NCBI GenBank assembly: GCA_032717465.1
Contig: CM064713.1
Span: 10,243,464 to 10,307,463 of the forward strand
DNA length: 64,000 bases
Direction: 5' to 3'
Origin: Coenobita brevimanus
Lineage: Eukaryota > Arthropoda > Malacostraca > Decapoda > Coenobitidae
The notes under the pieces were generated by a model, which was not told the DNA's origin, did not search any database, and worked only from the letters and a program-made list of their open reading frames with translations. This document shows positions 10,210-21,980 of this stretch, one piece after another. How positions within the stretch are numbered: position 1 is the first letter of the stretch; every line of letters starts with the position of its first letter. Position numbers and translations under genes: made by a program.

Positions 10210-12323
10210 AAGAGTTGGGCATCACCCAGATCACGTCTTCAGCTTACCATCCCCAGACCCAAGGAGCGTTGGAGAGATATCATCAAACACTCAAATCGAT
10301 GCTCAAGAAATACTGTTTGGAACATCAGAAAGACTGGGATAAAGGTCTTCCATTCGTTGTGTTTGCCGCAAGAGAATCTCCAAATGAATCACTGGGCTTC
10401 TCACCTTTTGAACTACTGTTTGGCCATGAAGTAAGAGGACCCCTTAAGCTACTCAAGGAATGCTGGCTGTCGGAGGAAGATGACGTCAACCTGCTGGAGT
10501 ATGTGATGAAGTTCAAAGAACGGCTGTCCACTGTTTTACAGCTAGCGAGAGAGAATTTAGGAGCTGCTCAGGAGAAGATGAAGACCTGGTATGATAAGAA
10601 GTGCAGGTTACGCCACTTTCAGCCAGAAGATCAGGTTTTGATTCTGCTACCAATTCATGGGCAACCTCTTCAAGCCAAGTTTAGTGGTCCTTATTTCGTG
10701 GAGAAGAAACTCAGTGATGTCAACTATGTCATCACCACACCAGATCGTAGAAAGAACAAGCAACTATGTCACATCAACATGCTAAAGTTATATCACAGGC
10801 GGGACGAAAATAATCCAGTCTGCACTGTAGCTGTTCCTCCCGAGTCTGCAAGTGAAGTTCTCCCATGCAGTATGAGCCTTAGTGATAGTTTGGGGAAGAA
10901 TCCTGATATCATGAATGATCTCCAGACTAAGCTTTCTCATCTGCCTCCCGAGGAAAGGCAGGAGTTTTCGGCATTACTGCAGGAGTACCCGCAAGTGTTC
11001 CGTGCCACTCCAGGAAGAACCACTGTGTTGATGCATGATGTCGATGTTGGAGACACAAAGCCAATGAAACTGCCTCCTTACCGTGTGAACCCAGTGAAAG
11101 TTCCTCTCATCCAGAAGGAGCTTGGCTACCTGTTGAACCACAAGATGATTGAGCCCTGTCAGAGCGAGTGGAGTTCTCCTGTCACTCTGGTCCCTAAGCT
11201 GGGTGGGTCACAGCGGCTTTGCATCGACTACAGACGTGTTAATCAGATAACCAAAACAGACACTTACCCTCTCCCTCGCGTGGAAGATTGCATAGACAAG
11301 ATCGGAAAGGCTAGGTACATAAGTAAGTTTGATTTGTTAAAGGGATACTGGCAAGTACCTATGACTGAACGTGCTAGGGAGATCTCATGTTTTGTAACAC
11401 TAGGAAAGGCTTTTGCATGTTCTGTAATGCCGTATGGTATGAAGAATGCACCAGCCACATTTCAGAAGCTCATGAATGTTGTAACAGAGGGTTTGGCAGG
11501 GTGTATTGTTTATATTGATGATGTATTAATCTTCAGTGACAACTGGAAAGATCACCTATGCCATGTCAGTAAATTTCTTGAGCGTTTAGTTCAGGCTAAT
11601 CTTGTAGCTAATTTATCAAAGTGTGAGTTTGGTCAAGCTAAAGTTCAGTACCTTGGGTACGTAATTGGTGATGGACATGTTGCACCACCAGGAGCTAAGG
11701 TTCAGGTTATAAGTGATCTTCCCAGACCTAAAAGTAGGAAAGAGCTACAAAGATTTTTGGGAATGGTAGGTTATTACAGGAGATTTGTTCTTAACTTTTC
11801 AATTCTTGTATCACCACTTACAGACCTACTGAAAAAGGGAGTTGAATTTGCATGGACCGATAACTGTGAATCCTCTTTCACCAAACTTAAAGCTATCCTA
11901 TTAAGTCAGCCAGTGCTCGCCACTCCAAATTTTGCTAAGCCTTTTAAGATGTCTGTTGAAACAAGTGATACAGGAGCTGGGGCTGTTTTGCTGCAAGAGG
12001 ATGATCAGGGTATTGAACATCCTGTATCTTATTACAGGAAGAAGTTCACTCCACCTCAAAAGAACTACTCAACTATTGAGAAAGAGCTTTTGGCCTTGAT
12101 TTTGGGTTTACAGCATTTTTCATTTTATTTGTGTTCTGGTTTTGACCCCATAGTCATTTATACCGATCATAACCCACTGAAATTCCTTAGTAAGTTTAAA
12201 GATAAAAATCAGAGATTGTCAAGATGGAGTCTACTTCTTCAGGAGTATTCATTAGACATACAACATGTCAAGGAGAAAGAAAATGTTATTGCAGATTGCT
12301 TATCTAGACTTAGATTGTTTTAG
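10182..12323 (+). pseudogene. G-1 pol: integrase C-terminal part, RT and RNase H
   Basis: 713 open codons. The first quarter completes integrase (YHPQTQGALERYHQ with the catalytic Glu; a GPYFVEKKLSDVNYV module resembling the GPY/F motif near 10687). RT follows: CIDYRRVNQ, FDLLKGYWQVPM (motif A), VMPYGMKNAPATFQKLM (motif B) and VYIDDVLIF (motif C, about 11508-11534). RNase H follows with EKELLALILGLQHF and YTDHNPLKF; its first acidic position reads MSVETS where G-2 and G-3 have VDAS, so this copy has lost an Asp. No chromodomain is visible. It ends at TAG 12321-12323. Confidence 0.9.
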
Positions 12324-12354
12324 AGTAAAAAGAAATTTCCTTTGTAAATTTCTT

Positions 12355-12370
12355 TTTCTTTGTGGGGAGG
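12355..12370 (+). other. G-1 polypurine tract
   Basis: TTTGTGGGGAGG lies directly before the 3' LTR and is identical in all three G copies. This is the expected primer site for plus-strand DNA synthesis. Confidence 0.7.
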
Positions 12371-13162
12371 TGTTAAATAGCCTATGATTTCATCATCCTT
12401 TGTGTAATTCTAACGTACAGTGTGCTGCCTGTTTGTTCACGAGCGTGTTCTGGCTCAGTCCCCCCCTTCTACCGTTATAGTAGAGTAAGTCGTCCTTTCT
12501 GTTATTCAGTGCGGGATTGTCAATTCTTTGTCCCCATGGCTTCATTTGGGCGTCCTTCTTACAAGTTGTATCAAGCTCTGCTGGCCCCTATATAATGAGC
12601 TCAGTCTCTGCATCATTGCCACTTAGATCTACTCCTCATTTCTTTCACATCTCTGTCCTCCCCTGTACAGTTATTATTCTTGTGAGTGTTCAGGAAGTCT
12701 CCAACCATCTAGCAGCTGTGTAATTTGAGTATAAGTGTTGTTGCTTTTTGTTCTTGTGCTGTGTAGCATAGGTTTAATTTGAAGGCCTAGTGAAGTTTTT
12801 GTGATTTATGTAAATGTTCTTTTTGTCAGTCATTTTTGATAATATTTTGTATCTGTAATAATTTATCTTGCATTAACTGAGCATTACCCAGTGTATTTTC
12901 ATTTTATCAGGGCTGACTTAGATAAATTTACTCTTGCTAATTTCGTGTTAATAGAGGCTATTGCAGTTAACCATATATTTAACCTGTTTTTGCCATTACA
13001 TTATCCTTATGAGTCCTGAATGTTTTGTTGTTAGTTTGAGCATTAAACTTTAACTTGTAATTTTACCTAACTCTTTTGTTTTGAACCTGGAACTTTACGG
13101 GACAGTAGTGATTTTTAGTATTCTCACTTAAAGTGTACATTATCTTTCTCTGTTCCGTAACA
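12371..13162 (+). repeat. G-1 3' LTR
   Basis: Starts TGTTAAATAG and ends CCGTAACA; 792 bp, co-linear with the 5' LTR with scattered substitutions. The following bases are ATATAAAGAGAG, that is, a remnant of TA repeat and then (GA)n. Confidence 0.9.
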
Positions 13163-13216
13163 ATATAAAGAGAGAGAGAGAGAGAGAGAGAGAGTGAGAG
13201 AGAGAGAGAGAGAGAG
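13163..13216. repeat. (GA)n microsatellite after G-1
   Basis: About 48 bp of GA dinucleotides with one interruption (gtgag). Its counterpart after G-2 is at 29765-29832 and is longer and purer. Confidence 0.93.
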
Positions 13217-13500
13217 TGGTCAGTTGGGGTGCTCATCATCCACTCACTTAGTGTACTAGTAGTCTATTTCAGGGCATGTCTACACTGAGTGAAAAGCCAA
13301 ATGATTTCTTGTAAACCAGGAACTCATTTAATACGCTGGGTGGTAACCTTACAACCAGCCAACATGTGTTCCCTACGTGTCAACAAGTGGGTTGGCGGAG
13401 GGTTAGTTCCCCCCCCTCCCTCGGAAACAAATAACTAAAAATACAGACTAGAAGCCTTGGACCAGGATTGAGAAACAGGTGAAGACCAAGGACCGAACAA
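13217..13500. other. Unrecognised spacer
   Basis: Non-coding sequence between the GA tract and the RTE endonuclease remnant, repeated at 29833-30110. I see no motif, terminal repeat or coding signature; it may be the 5' UTR of the RTE remnant that follows. Confidence 0.4.
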
Positions 13501-13504
13501 AGGA

Positions 13505-13549
13505 CATGGTACGGATTGCAACATGAATTGCAAGGGGTGCATATGATGA

Positions 13550-13605
<56 letters not shown>

Positions 13606-13720
13606 CAGGTGCTTGAGGGTGCCAAAGTGGACATATGTGGATTTACTGGGACTAAGTGGTGAGGTGACAGTGTGAGAGATTGGGAGTATGGATGGGGTGT
13701 ATGCACGAGAGTAGGAGACA
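13505..13720 (+). pseudogene. RTE endonuclease remnant split by a (GA)n expansion
   Basis: 13507-13552 reads as an EEP start: V-R-I-A-T-(stop)-I-A-R-G-A-Y-D-E, close to the RIGTWNVRG start of RTE endonucleases. After the GA tract (13553-13600) it continues AQVLEGAKVDICGFTGTKW, which matches the K-x-D-I-x-x-x-x-ETKW box with the catalytic Glu changed to Gly. Only this N-terminal piece is present before LINE-I sequence begins. Confidence 0.5.
13553..13600. repeat. (GA)n microsatellite inside the endonuclease remnant
   Basis: About 48 bp of GA repeats; the A2 counterpart at about 30164-30230 is about 67 bp. The open frames of Ser-Leu repeats on the - strand are artefacts of this tract. Confidence 0.93.
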
Positions 13721-13815
13721 ATAAGAGGGTAAAATGAGTATGTATTGTTTTGTGCAAAAGATGGAAGGAGAATATAAGAGGATATGGAGGACACGAGTCG
13801 AAGCTCCCAGAGTGC

Positions 13816-15050
13816 GACTGGAGAGTGCTCTGAGTGCATTAATCCTAGGGCAGCTCTCTCCCACAGATAGCGAATGTCCTCCTGTTATACCACGAGACCA
13901 ATATGTGTGCCTGGCATTCCCCTCCACATGCACACTTGCTGACTGCGGTGTTTGGCGCCAGCATGCATCCACCCACCACCTCATCACTCGACACCCTGAG
14001 CTGTTTGCCTCATGTCTCTTGCACCTCCTAAAATCTACGTCCACAGGAATTATCTCGACCTCATCAAAACCCTAACAACTGAGGAGCTTTTGGGAGTCAA
14101 ATTTATACTTCACGATGCCCTAATTTTTACAAAAAAGCTGCCAGAGTTCTTAGTCAAACGCCTGGCAGCTGCTTGTTCTGTTACAGTCCTATACGAATTA
14201 CCTAGTGTCAAATGGGCAAGTCGTCTGTACAACTATCTGGGAGAACCCATAAACCATGCCATTGTTGTATGGGAGGGAGAGGACTCCCCCCCTCCCGAAT
14301 ACTGCTGTGAGCTACTCCTTCCCCCCCTGTACCTTCATTGAGACCATGCCATCAATGTTATTGCTGTTATGAGTCAGGCCACATCTCACGCTACTGCTAG
14401 TCTGCAGAATGGTGCAGTCTGTGCAGTGGCCCCTATGCAGCCACAACCTGCCCTGTCAGGCACTCTGCCACCGTTCACTCTCCTAGTCCCCATGCCCCTG
14501 ACACCCACTCATCTGAGTTCCCAGAACTGCCCCACCACCCACGTCACCAACCCCCACTGACTCCATGGCTGCCCACAATCGTCTCCTACATTCACCACAG
14601 TTCCAGTGCCCCCGGTGTGGGCGTCACTGCTTGGCACATGGATTGCCCAAGTCGTCACTCAGCCTTCCCTACCACTGCTCCTGCCCCCACTGCCATCCCT
14701 GCTCCTGACTATCATCAGCCGATACTCCCTCCCACCCCTGGATATACATAAAGCCCCCCTCCTCCCTCCCCATCAGCTTCTGCCTCTTCCTGTGCCCTGC
14801 AACAAGCTGCTCAACCCTCCCCCCCTTCACCACCTGTCCCACCCATCGGACCATCAATTACAACTCCTGCAACAACAATACAAGGAACTACGCAGTCTAC
14901 TTTTGTATGTACTCTCTCACCTTAATATTTCTTCTCTGCCTACATCACAGCTCCCACAAACCAACTCCCATGTAACTACCACCCCTGCTGTTATCCCTGC
15001 TCCTTCCCTCCCTCTCGTATCACGACCACCCAGCCTTATCCCTTAACCTG
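13816..15050 (+). pseudogene. LINE-I copy 2: ORF1 (Gag-like, CCHC)
   Basis: ORF1 proteins of I-superfamily LINEs bind element RNA. Fragments in shifting frames include YLDLIKTLTTEELLGV and WASRLYNYLGEPINH (14050-14340) and then zinc knuckles: CX2CX4HX4C with Cys codons at 14356, 14365 and 14395 and His at 14380, followed by a second CSLC...C knuckle (about 14418-14455). A TAG directly after the first knuckle and several frameshifts kill it. The last part (14600-15050) is Pro/Ser-rich, low-complexity linker. The 5' boundary, about 13797-13816, is set by where the RTE remnant stops and is approximate. Confidence 0.68.
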
Positions 15051-15305
15051 TGTCCCAGCCTCACCCTCTCACACAAGCCTCCTCTGTCTGTAATCCCTCA
15101 CCCACTCCTTTCCCCATTCATCCCTGCCTCTCTGACACCCTCTCCACTCCCCCTCCCTCCCCCTATCTCCCTCTCTCCTGGCAATTGCACCTATGGGACC
15201 TCCCTCTTTCGTTCCTCCCCTCACGCTCTCCTCGTTTCCCCCACTTCCCCAACCAGCTGTTCCCCAACTCTCTCATGACATTTCTCTGTCTCCCCCCGTG
15301 TCCTC

Positions 15306-16050
15306 ATGGCTCCCAAACCCAGACAATATAAAACGTTATCTTGGAACATACAGAGCGTCTACTGTTGCCTGGCTGACCTCTCTCATTATGCTTCATCTCA
15401 TAACTCTGCTGTTATCTGCCTTGAGGAGGCTTTCCCTCACTCTCGTCACCCCAGACCCTCACCCAGGCTTCGGAGATACCACTGCTATCATACCCATTCT
15501 GGCTAAGGCCTGGTTACATACATTCGTCACTCTATTCCTCACACCCCCATTACCAAATCACCTGCCTCTTCATACTCCTCCCTCTTTCTCTTATTTTGCC
15601 TTGTTGTCAATGATGCCTCTTTGTATATATGTAACGTTTATCTCAGTCCAACTGGGGGTGACCCCACCACTTTACCTACCTGCCACTCCTCACCTATCTT
15701 TTATCTGGATGATTTCAATGCCCCTCATCCGTCATTTGGCGTTCCCGTGCTTCTCCTGCTGGTCATCGTCTCCATGATTTTTGCCAGTGACCATCACCTG
15801 CATCCATTCCCCACCCCTCATCCCACTTATTTTGGGGAAGGCTATCTCATTTCGTCCTTGGTAGCAATGTGGTACAACATGCTGTCACTGTTGACATTGT
15901 CCCTACTCTTATCTCTGCCCATAATGCCATCCGTGCAACATATTTCATTCCCATACTACATTCCCAGCACCGCCATATCACGAAAAAGATTAATATCTCT
16001 ATTCTGCTGTAACCCACTTTCATAGACATGCTCACCACCTGGTTTGGCAG
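15306..16050 (+). pseudogene. LINE-I copy 2: AP-type endonuclease
   Basis: ORF2 begins near ATG 15306 (MAPKPRQYKTLSWNIQS). WNIQS is the EEP start with its catalytic Asn, ICLEEAFP is the E-box (usually LQET/LQEA), and DDFNAPHPSFG (about 15709-15741) is the GDFNA-H box with Gly changed to Asp. The first frame stops at 15506; the remainder lies in other frames. It would nick target DNA for target-primed reverse transcription. Confidence 0.72.
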
Positions 16051-16193
16051 TCATTCGTTCACCACATAATCTGAACATTACACCTCCCTAGTTATCATAG
16101 TACAGACCTTCTATGATCGTTATGTGCTGCAAGTCAATCATATGAAAACCTCTGCTCACTAGACTGGGGAATGGGTAAAGGATTGCTGTCTAC

Positions 16194-17607
16194 ATGACAG
16201 CGAGGAGGAAGTGCAGTGAGCAGTGGCTGTGTACCACGCTGACTGCACTGCTGACAACCTCCACTTCTATCTCACCGCAGCCAGGTCCTCCTGTGACCTC
16301 AAACACATTGCTCACCAGGAGTATCAGCACGACTTTCTCCAGCATATTAGCGTATCCACTCCTCAGTTTAAGTCCTGGTGGCTTGTTAATAGAATTGTTC
16401 AGTCACGTGAGTCCCTCTCTCCTCCTCTAAACCACAATCCTGTGGAATACGCCAACAACCTAGTTGACAAATGGTCCATCCAATCTCAGCTGACATCCCC
16501 CCCCCCCCATCAAGGCTCGCCTCTCGACTGCTAGCGGAAACAGGCTAGCACGTATTGCAGAGGCTCGCTCCACTCCCTCACCCCTCAATGATCATCCCAT
16601 AACTGGTGATGAGTTGCACCTTGCTTTATTGCAAGGCACGGCAACTGCCCTGGGTGATGAAGGGATCACCTACACCACACTGAGACTCATCGCTGAAGTC
16701 CCTGAAGTCCCTAGTAATCCCTTATTCTCACCATTCAACCTGAGTGTTTCTGGAGGTAGTCTCCCTGCAGACTGGACCCGTAGCACCATCATCCTAATTC
16801 CTCTGATTTCCATCCCATTTCCCTAACTTCCTGCATCTGCAAAATCCTCGAGAGAATTCTTTTAGCAAGGCTCTGCGACCTTCTTCAGGACCAGCTCTCT
16901 CCCCATCTTTTTGGTTTCCTCCCAGGCCGAAGCACACAACACTTCCTTGCAGAATTACTCACTCAATTCACATCCTCCTCCTGCACAACCTTCCTTAACC
17001 TCAAAGCTGCATTCGACGTCGCAAACCGTGACATCATCCTTGATGAACCTGCCCACTGGGTGTCTCTGGCCACCTGTTCTGCCGGCTGAAAAGTTATTTG
17101 TCTTGTCATCACTCTCGGGTTCTATTTTGTGGAGCAGTTAGTGACTACCGACCCTTCAATCTTGGCACACCTCAGGGTGTGGTACTTAGCCCCTTTCTCT
17201 TCAATCTTCTCATGAATAGACTCTTCCGTCTTTTAGGTCGTATCCGTGACTCCTCTCTGATCCTAACCTATGCTGATGATATTTGCATCCACTCCCCTTC
17301 TCCCGTCACTCTTCAATGTCTCCTAGTTATGTTCGGCCAGGCTGCATCTGCTTGTGTGTTGATTATCAGCACTGGCAAATCCAAACTGTTTACACGATCC
17401 CTCACTCGTAGTCTTGCTTGCACAACCATAACCCTACTTGTTCTCATCTTGACGTAGTGCAGAATTATACATTTCTCGGAATTCCCCTCTCTTCCCTCTT
17501 TAACCCCTCCCAGTATGTCTCCACTATCTGCATCCGCCTTCACCGCAAACAAACTCCTTGGCACACACTCTTGTGACTCGCATGGGGTTAGCAACCCTAT
17601 TGCTCAA
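16194..17607 (+). pseudogene. LINE-I copy 2: RT N-terminal half
   Basis: This covers the linker and RT fingers/palm. 16223-16534 is an open linker (VYHADCTADNLHFYL), followed by the same RT motifs as copy 1: RPIS-like and FGF-like segments near 16810-16920, GTPQGVVLSPFLFN (17165-17206) and YADD (17269-17280). It stops where LINE-J copy 2 begins (T run from 17611). Frame breaks are mostly shared with copy 1, so they predate the duplication. Confidence 0.8.
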
Positions 17608-17798
17608 TGATTTTTTTTGTGTGAGGAAGAAGGGACCAAAGGCTGATCCCGCAAAACTGTTCCTTCCAAGAAAAAAAAAAAAACAGTACAGAAGAAAGCC
17701 AAATTCAAGATCCGTTCAATTTGAGATGCCTCGACACACTGCGTTTGAAAGACTGGAGATCATAGAGAAGTATGAAATACAGACAGAGGAAGACAGTT

Positions 17799-18293
17799 TT
17801 AGAGTTGACCTGTTGCATAAATGAAGGACTGGGAGTAACGGTTAACTTTTGCATTAGAGAGTTGGACAGAAAAGGGATAAGAGTTTGTTGCTAGACGGGT
17901 GCTATGCACCAGTCGTAGAGGTGGAAGGATACAAGCGGACAGTTCAGAGGAGCAATGACCATTGAAGAAGCAATAGAAAAGAGATAGAGGCAAAGTGTGG
18001 CAAAGAGACAGTGGTTGAATGGAGCCAGTAGGAGGAGAAGAGTTGATGAGATGAAAATTCCTTGACTTCACCCTATTGAGAAGGGCTGTATGTGGGGAGC
18101 CTCCCCACACGTGAGAGTTGTACTCTAAACAGGGGCGAATATAACCCGTGTAAAAAGTCAACAAATGTGCAGGGGTAAAGAAGGCATGGAGTCGGCTTAG
18201 GACACCTAATCTCTTGGTAGCAGATTTTACAAGAGATGCAATATGATCTTTCCAAGATAAGTCCCGAGTGAATGAAACCCCAAGCATGTTCAA
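17799..18293 (-). pseudogene. LINE-J copy 2: RT C-terminal domain
   Basis: 164 open codons co-linear with 1246-1740, beginning LGVSFTRDLSWKDHI. Differences are scattered substitutions such as SATKRLG for SPSKRLG. Confidence 0.8.
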
Positions 18294-18363
18294 GGATGAT
18301 GCAGGATTGAGCTGGATATTATTAAACGTTAGTGGGCACTCCTTTGGAAGATCTTGACGGGTT

Positions 18364-20396
18364 GATGTGGAGAGAGATAAAAGAGGTTTTGCATGAGAGT
18401 GCTAAGGTTACTATTAAGAAAAAGGGAAAAGCGAGAAGGAAAAAGTGGATGTCAGTTGAAACATGGAATGCAATTCAGAAAAGTTAAGAGGCGAAGATAA
18501 GAAGTGAAGAACAACATGCTGATGGCCAGGTAGTTGAAGTACTTGAGCAAAGTACTGGAGTATACATTCTGAAGTAAAAAGACTCGTTAAACGTGATAAA
18601 ATTAGGCTGTATGATGAAAAGGTAAAGGAGACAGAAATTAAGTAAAAATGACGGTCAGAGCACACGAGCAGCGTATCAGGCCATAAAAGAGTTAACTGGA
18701 ACTGAAAAGAGAAGGAAGGAAATACCGTGACGAGATAGAAATGGTAACTTGATGACTAAAGATTTGGATATAAAAGGAAGTTGGAAAGAGCATTTTGAAT
18801 CTATTCTAAACAGACCAATCCCGGCTGAAGGGGACATTTTGTCAGCCGAGAGAGATTTGCAGATAGGAGCAGGGGATATAACCTTGGAAGAGGTAACAAA
18901 ATCTATAAAGGAGTTGAAGAATTTTAAGGTTCCAGGAGAGGATAGAATATTTCCTGAAATGCTTAAGGTGGAAAATGATTATTTGATGAATGCGCTTTTG
19001 AAACTTTTTAATGTGGCTTGGAATAATGGTGGGATTCCAGAAGGGAAAAATGGAGTGATTATAAAAATACCAAAAAAAGGAGATTTAAGTTCGTGTGGAA
19101 ACTGGAGGGGGATAACTTTGACACCTGTAGTTGCAAAAGTCTTTTCCAAAATCTTGTTGAACAGATTAGAGTCAGTAATTGATATAATTATAAGAGAAGA
19201 ACAAGCGGGATTTAGAAAGGGTCGAGGTTGTAATGATCAAGTTTTTACTGTAAGGCATCTAATGCAACAAGCTAATGAGATGAAAATGCCACTTAGTATG
19301 TGTTTTGTGGATTTTGAAAAGGCGTTTCATAGTGTTTCACGTGGAACTATGTTGAAAATTATGAGACTATGGTAAACCAGAAAAGTTTGTAAATATTATT
19401 AGAAACATACATGAAGGTACATTTTGTAAGATAATGGTGGGTGGTTCTTTTGAGTGATACATTTGAAGTTAGATCAGAAGTGATTCAAGGAGGAGTTCTT
19501 TCGCCTTTGCTATTTGTTTTGGTTATGGATTATGTTATGAGAAAGGTTTTAAGGGGAACAGGTGCAGGAATTAACTGGAAAGAAAGTAAGAGGCTGATGG
19601 ATTTGGACTATGTTAATGTTATTGTACTGATTTGAGGAAGTATTTACTAGATGCAGAGGGTGCTTGATTGTCTGGCAAAGGAAGGAGAAAAAGTTGGATT
19701 AGTAATAAATTGTGAAAAGACTGAAATTATTAATATGAATGTGGAGAACCAAATCCCTAGTGTAATTGGAAATAATGTGGTGAAGAAATAGAGAATTTTA
19801 AATATCTGGGAACGATTATATCATCTAATGGATCATTAAACAGTAAAATTGAGGAGAGGATTAGACAGGCTTGGCAAGCTGTTGGAATGTTGAAATCTGT
19901 TTGGAATTATAATATGCTTTCGGTGCATAAAGTAAATATTTACAAGTCCATGGTTAGACTAGTTTTAATTTATGGGCATGTCATGGTTCAGCGCAATTGC
20001 AACAGATAAGAAAGTATTAGGATTTGAGAATAAAATACTGAGAAGGATTCTTGGGGTAAAGTGGCAAGACCTAGTTACAAATGAAAGAGTGAGGAATATG
20101 ACAAGAGTGGAACCAGTTGATGAATATGTGAGACTGTCTCGCCGGAAATGGCTGGGGCACATATATAGAAAAGACGGCAGTTTAATGCAGGATGTACCAG
20201 AGTGGACTGCTAGAGGAAGAAGAGGAAGAGGTAGGCCGAGGGAAACCTGGTTGAGGACAATGAAAAGAGAAGCGGGAGAGGAGTGTTGGTGGGACCTGAA
20301 GGAGATAGCAAGAGACAAATATTGGTAGAGAGAGTTCATCGAGGCCCTATGCATCCCGTGAGGTGCTACAGGAAATGACTGATTGATTGATGGTGT
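18364..20396 (+). mobile_element. RTE-clade LINE copy 2, inside LINE-J copy 2
   Basis: Same insertion point and truncation as RTE copy 1, so it is a duplicate of one event. The tail is gactgattgattgatgg at about 20378-20393. Confidence 0.75.
18749..20328 (+). pseudogene. RTE copy 2: reverse transcriptase
   Basis: The first 208 codons (18749-19375) are open and less damaged than in copy 1: they keep NGVIIKIPKKGD, GNWRGITLTPVVAKVFSK, EEQAGFRKGRGCNDQVF and FVDFEKAFHSV, where the Asp after AF has become His. Later parts are broken: IQGGVLSPLLF (about 19483-19515), the motif C position reading YVNVI instead of FADDI, and the RTE C-terminus (19972-20328) with KWLGHIYRK and a Gly/Arg-rich RGRGRPRETW end. 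Confidence 0.8.
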
Positions 20397-20997
20397 AAAA
20401 ACTGAGTCTCTGATGCATTTAAAGACAACAAGATTATTTTTACCCCAGTCAGAGATACGAGCCAAGTTAGACATTAGGTGTGCCATAGCCTCATCCCTTG
20501 CTTGTTAAAGTAAATGCTCAGATGGTCGTTGTAGGAAACGATTGGAAAGGTGAAGGGTGGAATCATCAGTGTACGAGTAGATAGGGTTAGATGTACAGCT
20601 TAGAAGATCATTGATGAATATAAGGAAGAGAGTTGGTGATAGAACAGAGCCCTGAGGAACACCACTGATGAGGGATCTAGGAGAAGAACGATGACCGTCT
20701 ACAACAGCATCTATAGAACTACAAGAAAGGAAGCTATAGATGAATGCACAGATAGACTTAGCACGATTCCGGGCAGACACATAAAAAAGATGTGATTTGG
20801 GGGTGGGTTGGCTTCAGTATCATTTGCAGGCCCTCTCGTTGTTGCTGACAGCATTAGAACAAGCGTGATCAAACCAGGGCTTTCTTTCATAAGTCAGAGG
20901 ATATGAGAAAGGACTGTATGCTTCCATGCCCGAGCAAATAACCTCCGTTATGTGCAAGGCACACTCAGATGGCTCCCGCCATTTAAGCAATGATCAT
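20397..20997 (-). pseudogene. LINE-J copy 2: RT core remnant
   Basis: Reads FLSCSSIDAVVDGHRSS, GVPQGSVLSPTLFLIFIND and YTDDSTLHLSN, with the same missing RT motifs as copy 1. A stop near 20505 (TGTTAAAG in place of TGTTGAAG on the + strand) separates it from the downstream ARISDWGKNNLVVF segment. Confidence 0.75.
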
Positions 20998-21111
20998 TCC
21001 ATGGAGAATCAAAGAAGTTCTGCCTGAGGGCCTCCCAATCAGCAGCTCCAAAGTGCCACAGATGACGTTTTTTTGGAGTGTCTACAGGCCGTACCGGAAC
21101 AATAGGACAGA

Positions 21112-21868
21112 CTAAAGTAATAAGGTTGAGATCGGAGGGGCCCAGTGGAGAGGAAAGATTAACAGTGTAAAAGAAGGATTAGCTGTAAGGAAGAGGTTAA
21201 ATATGTTGGAGCTCTCTCCAAAGCAGTCACGGATACGAGTATGGTGCTGTACAAGCTGCTCTAGGTCATTAAGGATAGAAAAGATGTAGGCTTGTTCACC
21301 AGGTGGATCAGTGAAAGGAGAGGAGAGCCAATGGTGGCAGTGAACCTTAAAATCTCCTAGAATGGAGATTTCAGAGAAAAGAGAAATGGATAGAATGTGT
21401 TCCACTGTAGAAGTAGATAGTCGAAGAATTTTTGATAGTAGAATTAGGAGATAAGTAAACAGCGCATATATATTTAGTCAGAGAATGACAGGAGAGTCGA
21501 AGCCAGACAGTAGAGAATTCTGAAGAATGAAGTTCAGTAACAAGAGAGCAAGACAGGTCGTTGCGTACATATACACAACAACCACCTTTGGCTTTGAAAT
21601 GATTATAGAGAAAGTAAGAGGATACAGAAAAGGGTTTGCTGTCAGTTGCCTCAGACAGCTGAGTCTTGGTTAAGATGAGAGGGTGAGGTTTGGTGGAGGA
21701 GAGGTGGTGTTCGACAGAGAGAAAGTTAGAGGAATGGCCTCGAATGTTGCAGAAATGAAGAAGTGAGTCAGGCAGTGGTTCCAGGCACATTGAGTCATCA
21801 CCAGGAAAGAGGCGGATAGTGTGGCATTTATGGTCCCCCTCTCCCCCTGGGGACTGACTCCTAGGCAT
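21112..21868 (-). pseudogene. LINE-J copy 2: endonuclease
   Basis: ATG at 21868. The frame stays open for 165 codons (21868-21371), longer than in copy 1, through GGCCVYVRNDL and YICAVYLSPNS. It then shifts, and LGDFKVHCHHWL (near 21345) shows the conserved Asn of the GDFN box changed to Lys. Confidence 0.75.
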
Positions 21869-21980
21869 GGTTGTAGTTCACCACTTTTTTTTTTAAATTT
21901 TGTTATAAATTCGCTCCCTTCTTGATTATCATCCTATTCCTCTCTCCCTTGTTCACCCAGCACAGCTCTGACCACTTGAA

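Larger units (their letters stand above)
6916..13162 (+). mobile_element. Element G copy 1 (G-1): Gmr1-like Ty3/gypsy LTR retrotransposon
   Basis: This is a complete 6.25 kb LTR element: two 792-bp LTRs, a primer-site region, gag, protease, integrase, RT, RNase H and a purine tract, in that order. Integrase upstream of RT is the copia order, yet RT, RNase H and integrase sequences are of gypsy type. This combination is known for Gmr1-like elements. It is inserted in a (TA)n tract, so the target duplication cannot be resolved. The coding region is broken by a 16-bp deletion in gag, several stops and a frameshift inside integrase. Confidence 0.9.
1..16550. repeat. Array A, tandem unit A1 (about 16.55 kb)
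   Basis: The first bases of the window recur at 16551 and again at 33176, and the whole order of elements between those points recurs with them, so this is a tandem repeat with a period near 16.6 kb. The unit edge is arbitrary because the window opens inside the repeat. Units A1 and A2 share old lesions, such as a 16-bp gag deletion in G and the RT deletion in LINE-J, so the nest was assembled before it was duplicated. They also differ by scattered substitutions and indels, so the duplication is not brand new. Confidence 0.93.
17608..21894 (-). mobile_element. LINE-J copy 2 (antisense)
   Basis: Same layout as copy 1: endonuclease start ATG at 21868, RT remnant at 20780-20505, RT C-terminus at 18293-17799, and poly(A) seen as T run 17611-17618. 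It contains RTE copy 2 at about 18364-20396. Confidence 0.78.

Noticed and set aside
10325..10531. Minus-strand frames inside element G that recur in all copies (also 11264-11458, 26918-27124, 38353-38559)
   Set aside because: They are shadows of pol with no independent features; recurrence follows from the shared pol sequence.
13435..13839. Ser-Leu-rich frames on the - strand (also 29660-30468)
   Set aside because: They come from the (GA)n tracts and overlap recognisable RTE and LINE-I remnants on the + strand.
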